This document shows positions 42,804 through 50,334 of a stretch of DNA of 64,000 nt, one piece after another. The translations under genes were made by a program, and so were the position numbers. Source of the DNA: Phycisphaerae bacterium (lineage in GTDB: Bacteria; Planctomycetota; Phycisphaerae; Sedimentisphaerales; Anaerobacaceae); assembly GCA_017993835.1 (NCBI GenBank), contig JAGOLX010000003.1:62001-126000 (forward strand), read 5' to 3'. The notes beneath the pieces were generated by a model, which made no database searches, was not told the origin of the DNA, and saw only the letters and a program-made list of their open reading frames with translations. Numbering within the stretch: the first letter of the stretch is position 1; every line of letters begins with the position of its first letter.

Positions 42804-45010
42804 CGCGAGCCTCCTGCAGCCTCTTTCTTGTCTGTCCAGTCACTCCAGCCACCCCGGTAGATCGAGATATCCGAGTAGCCTTCCTCGATCAATCGCAACG
42901 AGACCTTCTCAGCGTATTTGCAGCCCGCGCTCTGGCAATACGTAATGATCGGCCGGCCCTGAGGAATCCTCGCCAACGTCTCTTTCCACAGAGTATCATC
43001 TGCGTTGACCGGCAGGCTGATCGCACCGTCGAGATGGCCATTCTTGTAGTCCGCTGCCAGCCTGGCGTCGATGAAGACAGTACCAGTCCCAAGCAGTCTG
43101 TTGACCGTTTCTTCTCGCACCTTCGGAATGAAGGTGCCTGCGTAGCCTTTCTGGAGTGCTTGGGTTGCCACCGCGTTGGCCAGCAATCCTCCCTCGCTGA
43201 AGAGGTGATAAGCACCGGCACACAGCACTGCAGCCAGTGCCAGCGCCGACACCTGTCCCACTGTCAGGCCCAGAGCCCAGCGACGCGTGATCGGCGGCGA
43301 CAGCGACAGCCAGACCCGCCTGCCGATGTGCCCTGCCAGAATCACCAGCAAGCCAATCATGCTGTACCACAGGAGATGCTGCCGGTCGGCAGCAAGAATA
43401 AGATCGGTCTCAATCGGAGCTCTGGAGATGAACAACGCGCTGGCGTCCCAGCGTGTCGCGAGGTCCGCGAACGATACCAATCGCGGTGCCTGGGGTGGAT
43501 TGAACAGCTTCGCCTTTCCCTGCTCCACGCCCAGGAACAACTCGTAATGGTCGTACTTCGGGGATTCCGGATATAACCTGACATGGAGAATCGCCGGATA
43601 GGGACAGTGGCTCAATCCAGATGCGCTCAATCTGCCCACAGGCTCTGCCCTGAAACCCAAATCGAGGGCCGCCTGACGCAGTTCCAAGAGGGAACTGCCC
43701 TCGTGACTCCCCAAATACTGTGGCTTCACCAAATCCTGGAAGTCCACTTGTTGACCCAGCATCACCATCATCGAATAGACGCAATAGAGACCGCAGTGGG
43801 GATATGGTGCCCTGCGGTTCTTCGTTTTCACATCCCCCTGCACTTGCGGCGTAAGAGAATCCGCCTCCCCCTCCGCAAGGCTTGTCCCATCTCGTGGTTG
43901 GGTGGACAACGTCAGATCGACTCTCGGACCGGCAGCGGATGGGCTGGGGCGAGAGGCATCCGTCAAATCCGCAGGAGACACTCCCTTCTGTTCTGCCAGG
44001 ATGGTCGCTACCGTGTCGTCAATCCGTCTGACGGCATCATGGTCAAACATGGGGCGAAACACGCCCTGCTGCCAGATACACTTGATCTGGTCGTGGGGTG
44101 CAACCCAACCCCATGTCCCGTCAACAACATCCCCGTGGGCGAATGACCCGAGGGATTCGTGATCGGGGTCCAGAGATAACTCTGTCACCTCGACACGGGA
44201 CTTCGACGTATAACTGCCCCCTTGGGGGAGGTCAAAGAACTGGTCCACCGTGCCCTCGATTGCCACCCACATCCCCTTGAACTCACGGAATTGCGATATC
44301 TCGATCATGGAGTTCCAGTTCCCACGCACGGGGTTGTCAAGATACCAGTGTTTCTGTTCCTGGCTCGCGTGAATCTGAGCCTTGGCGACGTTGAATCCAT
44401 GTTCTGGGTCGATCCAGAGCGTATAGTCGCCGTACTTTGTCTTTGCGTCGATCACGAAGCAATCCACGCCATTGACCGGTTCGGCATGCTCACGCAATGA
44501 GACGTGCCGTGCGTCACGTAGGATGGAATCGATCCGTGCATACGCATTCGGATAGCAGCCCAACAAGGGGGCCGCCACATGCAAACAGCGCAGAGATTTC
44601 ACGTCCCGCGGATTGGGGTGCGGATCGACAAAAATGACCCCTTTTGCATTCTTGCTCTTTGTCCGGTAGTTGCTGAAGGCTTGCCCATCCCAGACGATGC
44701 TGTGATAGCTCGCTTTCTCCTCGGGAAGGCACATCCTTGTCCCTACGGCACCTCCCCATTGTCGCCGGGACCAAGCCACGCGTTCTCCATCGGAATACAC
44801 ATCCGATGCCCGATAGCGCAAGTCAACCCTGTTCGGATCGTCAAACAGGTGATAGTTCTGCGTACTCTTGCAGGAGAGTCGCCACGAGGTGGCTTGGTCC
44901 GCGTTGGCTGTGTAGCGATCCAACAGTCCGCCGGCGTCCCGCGGGCTCGCGACACCAGAAATCTGGATTAGAGCAGCCGCAAAGAAGAGGCTCGACGTGG
45001 GCACAAACAT
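42800..45010 (-). CDS. Fusion of LolA-like, C39-peptidase-like and rhodanese domains with two membrane helices
   Basis: 736 residues. Signal peptide about 1-22. Residues 25-300 resemble outer-membrane-lipoprotein-sorting (LolA/LolB-like) domains and carry several Cys. Residues 400-530 resemble a C39 peptidase: PHCGLYCVYSMMVMLGQQVD (catalytic Cys406), YDHYELFLGV (His488) and KLFNPPQ, where Asn504 stands at the place of the usual Asp. Two membrane helices follow (547-565, 585-603). Residues 640-725 are a rhodanese: VFIDARLAADYKNGHLDGA with active-site loop CQSAGC (Cys692). By topology all three soluble domains would be outside the cytoplasm. AAGGAGA precedes the ATG at 45010. It lies after the six-cysteine protein gene and before the MauE-like gene. 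Confidence 0.8.
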   Translation of the reverse strand: MFVPTSSLFFAAALIQISGVASPRDAGGLLDRYTANADQATSWRLSCKSTQNYHLFDDPNRVDLRYRASDVYSDGERVAWSRRQWGGAVGTRMCLPEEKASYHSIVWDGQAFSNYRTKSKNAKGVIFVDPHPNPRDVKSLRCLHVAAPLLGCYPNAYARIDSILRDARHVSLREHAEPVNGVDCFVIDAKTKYGDYTLWIDPEHGFNVAKAQIHASQEQKHWYLDNPVRGNWNSMIEISQFREFKGMWVAIEGTVDQFFDLPQGGSYTSKSRVEVTELSLDPDHESLGSFAHGDVVDGTWGWVAPHDQIKCIWQQGVFRPMFDHDAVRRIDDTVATILAEQKGVSPADLTDASRPSPSAAGPRVDLTLSTQPRDGTSLAEGEADSLTPQVQGDVKTKNRRAPYPHCGLYCVYSMMVMLGQQVDFQDLVKPQYLGSHEGSSLLELRQAALDLGFRAEPVGRLSASGLSHCPYPAILHVRLYPESPKYDHYELFLGVEQGKAKLFNPPQAPRLVSFADLATRWDASALFISRAPIETDLILAADRQHLLWYSMIGLLVILAGHIGRRVWLSLSPPITRRWALGLTVGQVSALALAAVLCAGAYHLFSEGGLLANAVATQALQKGYAGTFIPKVREETVNRLLGTGTVFIDARLAADYKNGHLDGAISLPVNADDTLWKETLARIPQGRPIITYCQSAGCKYAEKVSLRLIEEGYSDISIYRGGWSDWTDKKEAAGGSR

Positions 45011-45092
45011 CTTATTCTCCTTTCAGGCGCCCATGCTCCCGCCCCACGAGGGTCCTTCTGCGGAGTCGCTGCTCCCCAGGAACCCGTATTCG

Positions 45093-45124
45093 AGTGCGGA
45101 GCGCCGCGCGTGGCGCTCCGCACT
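45093..45124. repeat. Perfect 13-base palindrome between genes
   Basis: AGTGCGGAGCGCC (45093-45105) and GGCGCTCCGCACT (45112-45124) are perfect arms around GCGCGT. There is no T-run on the minus strand, so it is probably a repeat or mRNA-stability hairpin between the Cys-rich gene and the fusion gene, setting their relative expression. Confidence 0.6.
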
Positions 45125-45173
45125 TGGTTGTGCCATCGGCACGGCGGTTGGTCAACAGCACCGGACACCACTC

Positions 45174-45542
45174 TCAGTAAGTCTCACAACTCGCATCGTA
45201 CAAGGTTGTGCAGCGCGGATGATCTCCGCTGCATGCAGACAGACCATCGGCAAAAATCGTCAACCCCGTGATTTCGGTGTCAGACACCGCCACGGTCACA
45301 TTCCCACCCCAGCAGTTGTAACGCTCATACTCGCTGCATGGCAGTGACGTTGTGCCTAGACAATAGTCGTAGTTGGGGAGCGTTGTGGCAACACGATAAG
45401 TGTGGTCTACCCAGGCGTAGTAGAACGTGCCGCCCAGAACCGGGCCATTGACTCCCACAAACGGCGTAGACCCCACCCAGACAGCGGTCATGCCCACCAC
45501 GATTCCAACCAGCAGTATAAGCTGTGACAATCTCTTCTTCAT
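45174..45542 (-). CDS. Small secreted six-cysteine protein
   Basis: 122 residues. A signal peptide (MKKRLSQLILLVGIVVGMTA, then VWVG) leads to a short mature protein with six cysteines (61, 69, 77, 104, 111, 119), enough for three disulphides. It has VNGPVLGGTFYYAW, in which a Gly-Gly (37-38) follows the hydrophobic part; this may or may not be a C39-type processing site. I do not recognise a family. GGAGG lies seven bases before the ATG at 45542. It is the gene just before the C39-like/rhodanese fusion on the same strand, which suggests it may be a substrate or partner. The longer frame to 45587 has no support. Confidence 0.75.
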   Translation of the reverse strand: MKKRLSQLILLVGIVVGMTAVWVGSTPFVGVNGPVLGGTFYYAWVDHTYRVATTLPNYDYCLGTTSLPCSEYERYNCWGGNVTVAVSDTEITGLTIFADGLSACSGDHPRCTTLYDASCETY

Positions 45543-45854
45543 AGCAGAACCTCCAACATATCGATGTATCTTGTGCGACAATCCCATCCGCAGACATGTT
45601 CAGACTCACGGTCCCCGAATCATGGTTCTCACCTCCTTCTCGTCCTCGAGCCCTCGATCCATGCCCACTGACATCGGCTTTCCAAATGCACGCATAGTCC
45701 ACGTGCTTGGTACTTCAGGGATTGTCATGAACGACCTCGCAAAGTGGTCATCCCTAACCTATATTCCCCAACCTTGGCGGAGTCCGCTTCAATCCTCTTG
45801 TCTCAGCAAGAAAGCCTCGCGACAAGTCACGCGGTACGAGTCACGAGCCACATC
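45543..45854. other. Leader region of the Cys-rich gene, with a five-codon mini-ORF
   Basis: 312 bases. On the minus strand a perfect anti-Shine-Dalgarno match AAGGAGGTGA (45629-45638) lies five bases before an ATG that opens MIRGP and stops (45606-45623), 63 bases ahead of the Cys-rich gene. It could be a leader peptide or a broken start of a lost gene. I see no clear promoter pair. Confidence 0.35.
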
Positions 45855-46805
45855 CTAATAGTCCTTGAATCCTCTCATCCACTCAGGCCAGTCCTCCGGC
45901 TGGACGCCGCCGGCCTTCGTCCAGGGACCCGCCCGGTCAAAGTCTTCGCACCAGTTTAGCGTCCAGAGCTCTTTGATCCCCACCTTGCGAACGGACCAGT
46001 CCATGAACAGGATGTTGATCCCGCCCGCGTGGCGGTTCATCGCGTAGCAAGGAAGCCCCACGCTGGAAGGCCAAGAACTCCAAGGCACGTCCTCGCAGGA
46101 TGGGGGTTCATCGATGTGGCACGGCAGAGCCACTGCAGCTCTGGACTCGGAGTACACCGGCACCTCCGACGCTCCCTTCATCAGACAAGAACGCCAGTAG
46201 GTCGCGCCTTCCTTGACAAAACCGGGCGAGGGGTAGAACCAGATGTTCTGCGCATAGCTGGAGCCTGAGACACCGCTGATCCCCGCATCCACTCGGAAAC
46301 TCCAGGCCAACCGAGTCATCCCATTCCGGCAGGCCAAGCCAGTGGACGCCGGATCAAGCGGTTGGGGTTTTGTGGCCGGACAGAGCAAGAGCCTCCGCCC
46401 CTCGCGCATTGTCGCGTCAGAGGCGCCCAAGTCATAGCCCCCGCCATCGCTGGCGAAGAACTCCCTGGGCAGGACCGGCGGCACAAAGGCATACCATCGC
46501 GTTCTGTCCACCACCGACGGCATCTTCCCCTCGTTCTCCGTCGTGTACATGGAGTAGTACAGACCCCACTGGCGGAGATTCGCCTGGCAGCCGGCAGCGT
46601 GCGCCTGGGCGCGGACCCGCGATATGACCGGCATCAACACCGCCAGGAGCAGGGCAATGATCGAAATGACCACCAGCAACTCGATCAGGGTGAAACCACG
46701 AGGATTTGCGATTGACGATTTCCGATGGATGATTCGTGTATGCGACCGCTCCGCCCCGGCCGAAGTCGGCTTCCTGCTTCTCGCTCGTTTCTCCCTGCCA
46801 GCCAT
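45855..46805 (-). CDS. Pilin-like secreted protein with long prepilin leader
   Basis: 316 residues. A long basic leader ends in NPRG, then [20 protein letters not shown]. The conserved CQANLRQWGLYYSMYTTENE and C-terminal NILFMDWSVRKVG and GGVQPEDWPEWMRGFKDY belong to the planctomycete prepilin-leader families. The leader's IIHRKSSIANP is encoded by AT-rich quasi-repeat copy 4. GGGAG lies seven bases before the ATG at 46805, so this start is preferred over 46880. It is on the same strand as the Cys-rich gene, 312 bases away, so cotranscription is possible but not shown. A remnant of a sister gene lies upstream at 47055. Confidence 0.82.
   Translation of the reverse strand: MAGREKRARSRKPTSAGAERSHTRIIHRKSSIANPRGFTLIELLVVISIIALLLAVLMPVISRVRAQAHAAGCQANLRQWGLYYSMYTTENEGKMPSVVDRTRWYAFVPPVLPREFFASDGGGYDLGASDATMREGRRLLLCPATKPQPLDPASTGLACRNGMTRLAWSFRVDAGISGVSGSSYAQNIWFYPSPGFVKEGATYWRSCLMKGASEVPVYSESRAAVALPCHIDEPPSCEDVPWSSWPSSVGLPCYAMNRHAGGINILFMDWSVRKVGIKELWTLNWCEDFDRAGPWTKAGGVQPEDWPEWMRGFKDY
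46701..46738. repeat. AT-rich quasi-repeat (copy 4), inside a leader-peptide coding region
   Basis: Words ggatttgcgattgacgat and ttccgatggatgattcg lie in frame within the leader of the pilin-like gene. Confidence 0.4.
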
Positions 46806-47054
46806 CTGTCCACTCCCATCCCAGAGACCCCGTATCTCACCGCCAAGATCCCCCGCCGGGCGATCTTTCGCCCAATCCATCCGCCCACGTCCTGCTCTGC
46901 CACTTTCTAAGGCGCTTGTCAGCAGGCGGATGTTGATGACATTTCCAGAAAAATATCAAAAATTCCTCTCGGCCGCACCCTCGCCTTTCGCACTCCTGCC
47001 CCTCTGACTCCGGGTCGCCAGGCCAAAGCCCCCGCGGCGCTTGAGCGGGATTGC

Positions 47055-47132
47055 TCAGTACTCCCTGAGTCCCCTCATCCACTGGGGCCAATCCTCCGGC
47101 TGGACCCCGCCGGCTCTGGTCCAGGGAAAGGG
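47055..47132 (-). pseudogene. C-terminal remnant of a pilin-like gene
   Basis: On the minus strand this stretch translates to PWTRAGGVQPEDWPQWMRGL then REY and a stop, which matches the end of the 45855-46805 protein (PWTKAGGVQPEDWPEWMRGF then KDY). Upstream the similarity stops; the frame continues only to an ATG at 47180 with unrelated residues. So it is the tail of a deleted tandem copy. Confidence 0.8.
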
Positions 47133-47198
47133 CTTCACTTCGCCAGGGATGCGCGTTAAGAGAGGCGAACCGTTCGTCATGGGGCCAGAGTATCGAGC

Positions 47199-47237
47199 TT
47201 GACAATCCACGAGATTGCCTTATAATGATGTTATCAT
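47199..47237 (+). promoter_or_regulatory. Strong sigma-70 promoter with overlapping palindrome
   Basis: Perfect TTGACA (47199-47204) and perfect TATAAT (47221-47226) are spaced by 16 bases. The palindrome ATGAT-GTT-ATCAT (47225-47237) starts inside the -10 and covers the expected start site, a classic place for a repressor operator. Confidence 0.75.
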
Positions 47238-47386
47238 AAGGGTTTGTTTCTGCAAGCCTTATGCTGCTTCGTGTGGTGGTGTTCCGCTGCGAATCGTCGG
47301 TGGCGGATGGGAATTCTGAAGGCTCGACCACGAATCGTGATCGAGTGACAAGGGCAGTTTTTTGCATACAGGGAGTCCGCAGGGGT

Positions 47387-48523
47387 ATGGGCACGGAACA
47401 TCCACTCGACGCGCAGGATGCAAAGGGCAAGAAAGAACCACAACTGAACAAGTACTTCAAGGCGGCGATCAAAACCCTGGCCAACGACATTCACCTGAAG
47501 GTGGGCCAGCCGCCGAAGCTGCGACTGCACGGCGAGCTCAAGAGCACGACGGGAGACATCCTCACCGCCGAGCGCATGGAGGAGCTGGTCTTCGAGATCA
47601 TGAGCCCGGCCCAGAAAGAGCAGTTCCTCAAGAATGGGACGCTGGACTTCGCCCATGAGGTCGGTCGCGAGCACCGATTCCGCCTGAACGTGTTTCGCCA
47701 GCGGGGCATGATCAGCCTCGTGGGTCGTCGGGTCAGCGCGCACGTGCCGTCGTTCGAGAGCCTGCACCTTCCGCCAATCCTGGAGAAGATCGCGGAATCC
47801 CGCCAGGGACTGGTGCTGGTCGTCGGCGCCACGGGCTGCGGCAAGACGACGACGATCGCGGCCATGCTCGACTACATCACGCGGACGCGGTCGTGCCACC
47901 TCGTGACGGTGGAGGACCCGATCGAGTATCTGTTCAACGACAATAAGGCCATCGTGTCCCAGCGAGAGATCGGGATCGACGTGCCGAGCTTCGAGGAGGC
48001 CCTGACCTACCTGATGCGCGAGGACCCGGACGTGGTCTTCGTCGGCGAGATGCGAGATTCCCGGACGGTGACGGCGGGCATGCGCGCCGCCGAGACGGGA
48101 CACATGGTAATGGGAACGATGCACTCGTCCAACGCCTCGCAGGCGGTGCACCGGCTCCTGGACCTGTTTCCCACGAACGAACGCGAGCTGGTCCGCCAGG
48201 CGCTGGCGACCTGCATCCGGGCGATTGTCAGCCAGGTCCTGTTGCCGTCGATCCGCGAAGAGGTGGACCGCATCCCGGCGGTGGAGGTCCTGCTCGGGAC
48301 GCCGCCCGTCCGCAAGCTGATCAGCGAAGGACGCGAGGGCGACCTGCCCTCCGTGATCCGGGCCTCCCAGCGAGAGGGCATGCAGGACCTGACCGACAAC
48401 CTGTGCCGATTGGTGCAGGAAGGCTGGGTCGATCCGAAAGACGCCTACGGATTCGCCCCCAACGCGGAGGAACTCAAGATGGCCCTCAAGGGCATCCGAA
48501 CCACCGCTGAGGGCATCCTGTGA
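47387..48523 (+). CDS. PilT/PilU-like ATPase of a second motor operon
   Basis: 378 residues. After a charged N-terminus: AAIKTLANDIHLKVGQPPKL (PilT-type N domain), Walker A GATGCGKTT near residue 147, Asp box TVEDPIEYLF, Walker B VVFVGEMRD and His box GHMVMGTMHSSN. All catalytic elements are present. It differs from the pilT at 2637 in sequence and context, and is closest in style to PilT/PilU retraction ATPases. The ATG at 47387 has AGGGG only one base upstream, so the start is uncertain; a longer frame begins at 47261 but is not pilT-like. It starts an operon with a membrane-anchored GspE-like protein and a CvpA-like protein. Confidence 0.9.
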   Translation: MGTEHPLDAQDAKGKKEPQLNKYFKAAIKTLANDIHLKVGQPPKLRLHGELKSTTGDILTAERMEELVFEIMSPAQKEQFLKNGTLDFAHEVGREHRFRLNVFRQRGMISLVGRRVSAHVPSFESLHLPPILEKIAESRQGLVLVVGATGCGKTTTIAAMLDYITRTRSCHLVTVEDPIEYLFNDNKAIVSQREIGIDVPSFEEALTYLMREDPDVVFVGEMRDSRTVTAGMRAAETGHMVMGTMHSSNASQAVHRLLDLFPTNERELVRQALATCIRAIVSQVLLPSIREEVDRIPAVEVLLGTPPVRKLISEGREGDLPSVIRASQREGMQDLTDNLCRLVQEGWVDPKDAYGFAPNAEELKMALKGIRTTAEGIL

Positions 48524-48540
48524 AAGATGAAGCATGTTCT

Positions 48541-48576
48541 GCAAAACGGAGGATCATGCCTAATCCTCCATTTTGC
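48541..48576. repeat. Long inverted repeat between the motor genes
   Basis: GCAAAA-c-GGAGGAT (48541-48554) pairs with ATCCTCC-a-TTTTGC (48563-48576): 13 pairs with one mismatch around an 8-base loop. It lies 17 bases after the PilT-like stop and 42 before the next start. There is no T-run after it, so it may act as attenuator, processing site or protein-binding site. Confidence 0.65.
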
Positions 48577-48618
48577 GGAACTCAGGTCGGTGAACACCTG
48601 TTGACTATGGAGCACTGA

Positions 48619-50268
48619 ATGACAGATTCGCTGCTGATGGCCGTCGAGTACGGCGGCTACATCTCAATCGTGAAATTGGCCGTGTTCCTGGCCTGCTACT
48701 TGGCCTGGCTCGTGCTCCTCGGCTGGACGCACAAGGACGCCAAGGCGGTGAACACGAACGTTCCCCTCTGGGTCGGCATCCTCCTCGGCGCCGGCGCCCT
48801 GGGCATCCTGCTCTGGTGGCTGATCCCCCTGTTCCCCGTCGGACTGCTGGCCTGCGCCATCGCCGTCGGGGGCGCAGCGCTGGCCTACGTCAAGCACCGC
48901 AACGGCCGCGTGCTCGACTTCGACAGGGTCCTGACCATCGACCACATCAAGAGCCTGTTCGCCAAGTCGGAGAAGCTCGATGCGATGGCGAACTTCATGT
49001 TCATCACGACCAACAACAATGAAGTCCCGCCGCCGGAGCCCCGCACACCCACGTTCTTCGGCTACCGCACCGCCTACGACGTGCTCACGGACGCGATGTG
49101 GCGACGGGCCAGCACGATCAGCTTCACGCCCAAGGGCGAGAGCTACGAGGTGGTCTACAACATCGACGGCGCAGCAACGAGACAGCCGCCGATCCAGCGG
49201 GAACAGATGGAGTACTTGATCCACTTCGTCAAAGAGGTGTCCGGCTTGGACGCCAAGGAGAAGCGGAAACCGCAGAAAGGCAAGTTCCGCACCCGCCAGG
49301 TGAAAGTCAACACCGACTGGGAAGTGCAGACCGCGGGCTCGACGGCCGGCGAGCAGATCCGGCTCAAGCATGTCACTAAGGAAAGCGCCATGCGGCTCAC
49401 CGACCTCGGACTGGCGCCGGACCAGCTCGAACAGTTGGGTCGCTTCAAGGAAAGAAAGCAAGGCCTGTTCCTCATCACCGGGCCCGCCAAGAGCGGCGTC
49501 ACCACGACGATGTATGCCCTCGTGCGCGATCACGACGCGTTCCTGAACAACATCAACACGCTCGAGAAGCAGCCGACCGGCCAGCTTCTCAACGTTACGC
49601 AGACGGTCTTTTCCCTCACGGACACGGGAACCTCGACGTATGCGAAGAAGCTCCAGTCGATCGCCCGCATGGGCGCGGACATCATCGGCGTCGGCGAGTG
49701 CGAGGATGCCGACACCGCCAAGACCGCCTGTGCGGCCGCCCGGGAGAGAATCGTCTACGTCGTCATGGAGTCCGGCAGCGTGCTCCAGGCCCTCGCCAAA
49801 TGGCTCAAGATGGTCGAAGACCGCAAGCTCGTGACCGAGACGCTCATCGGGATCAGCAACCAGCGCATGTTCCGCAAGCTGTGCGACACCTGCAAACAGG
49901 GGTACGCCCCGAACAAGGAGCTGCTCAAGAAGTTCAACCTGCCGGCGGAGAAGGCCAAGGTCCTGTACCGCCCGGGCAAGGAAGTCTTCGACAAACGAGG
50001 CAAGCCGTCCACGTGTGACATGTGCCAGGGAACCGGGTTCATCGGGCGGACCGGTGTGTTCGAGATGATCATCCTCGACGACGAGTTGAGGAAGGCCGTC
50101 AGGACCGTCAAGCAACTGCCCGAACTCGGGGTCCAGTTCCGCAAGGCCAAGATGCTCTATATGCAGGAACAGGCCCTCCGCAAGGTCATCGCCGGCACGA
50201 CGGCGATCAACGAGATGCTTCGCGTGCTGGCGCCCCCGAAGAAAGAGGGCGCCCCGGCCGCCCAGTGA
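48619..50268 (+). CDS. Membrane-anchored GspE-like pseudo-ATPase
   Basis: 549 residues. Three N-terminal membrane helices (about 15-33, 49-67, 69-87) are unusual for GspE. The soluble part follows the GspE plan: N2D-like (AYDVLTDAMWRRASTISFTP), P-loop region LFLITGPAKSGVTTTMYAL, Walker B-like ADIIGVGECED, tetracysteine CDTCKQGYAP and CDMCQGTGFIGRTGVFEMII. The P-loop reads GPAKSGVT where GPTGSGKT is expected: the catalytic Lys is Val, with a Lys two positions before the second Gly. The His box is replaced by RERIVYVVMESGS. So ATP hydrolysis is unlikely; a structural or regulatory role beside the PilT-like ATPase is inferred. It begins 95 bases after that gene and precedes a CvpA-like gene by 66. 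Confidence 0.85.
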   Translation: MTDSLLMAVEYGGYISIVKLAVFLACYLAWLVLLGWTHKDAKAVNTNVPLWVGILLGAGALGILLWWLIPLFPVGLLACAIAVGGAALAYVKHRNGRVLDFDRVLTIDHIKSLFAKSEKLDAMANFMFITTNNNEVPPPEPRTPTFFGYRTAYDVLTDAMWRRASTISFTPKGESYEVVYNIDGAATRQPPIQREQMEYLIHFVKEVSGLDAKEKRKPQKGKFRTRQVKVNTDWEVQTAGSTAGEQIRLKHVTKESAMRLTDLGLAPDQLEQLGRFKERKQGLFLITGPAKSGVTTTMYALVRDHDAFLNNINTLEKQPTGQLLNVTQTVFSLTDTGTSTYAKKLQSIARMGADIIGVGECEDADTAKTACAAARERIVYVVMESGSVLQALAKWLKMVEDRKLVTETLIGISNQRMFRKLCDTCKQGYAPNKELLKKFNLPAEKAKVLYRPGKEVFDKRGKPSTCDMCQGTGFIGRTGVFEMIILDDELRKAVRTVKQLPELGVQFRKAKMLYMQEQALRKVIAGTTAINEMLRVLAPPKKEGAPAAQ

Positions 50269-50334
50269 GGCAGCGACGACAAGAAGACACGGATCGCCGT
50301 CCGCGGCGCAATGGAATAGATCGGAGAATGTGTC

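Larger units (their letters stand above)
46806..47386. other. Intergenic region with a pseudogene tail and a strong promoter
   Basis: 581 bases between divergent genes. It holds an AT-rich patch (about 46930-46975), the remnant of a pilin-like gene (47055-47132), and the promoter/operator region of the second motor operon (47199-47237). The roughly 150-base leader before 47387 shows nothing else. Confidence 0.5.

Noticed and set aside
45093-45124. 13-pair hairpin read as an intrinsic terminator of the Cys-rich gene
   Set aside because: No T-run follows on the minus strand; listed as a repeat instead.
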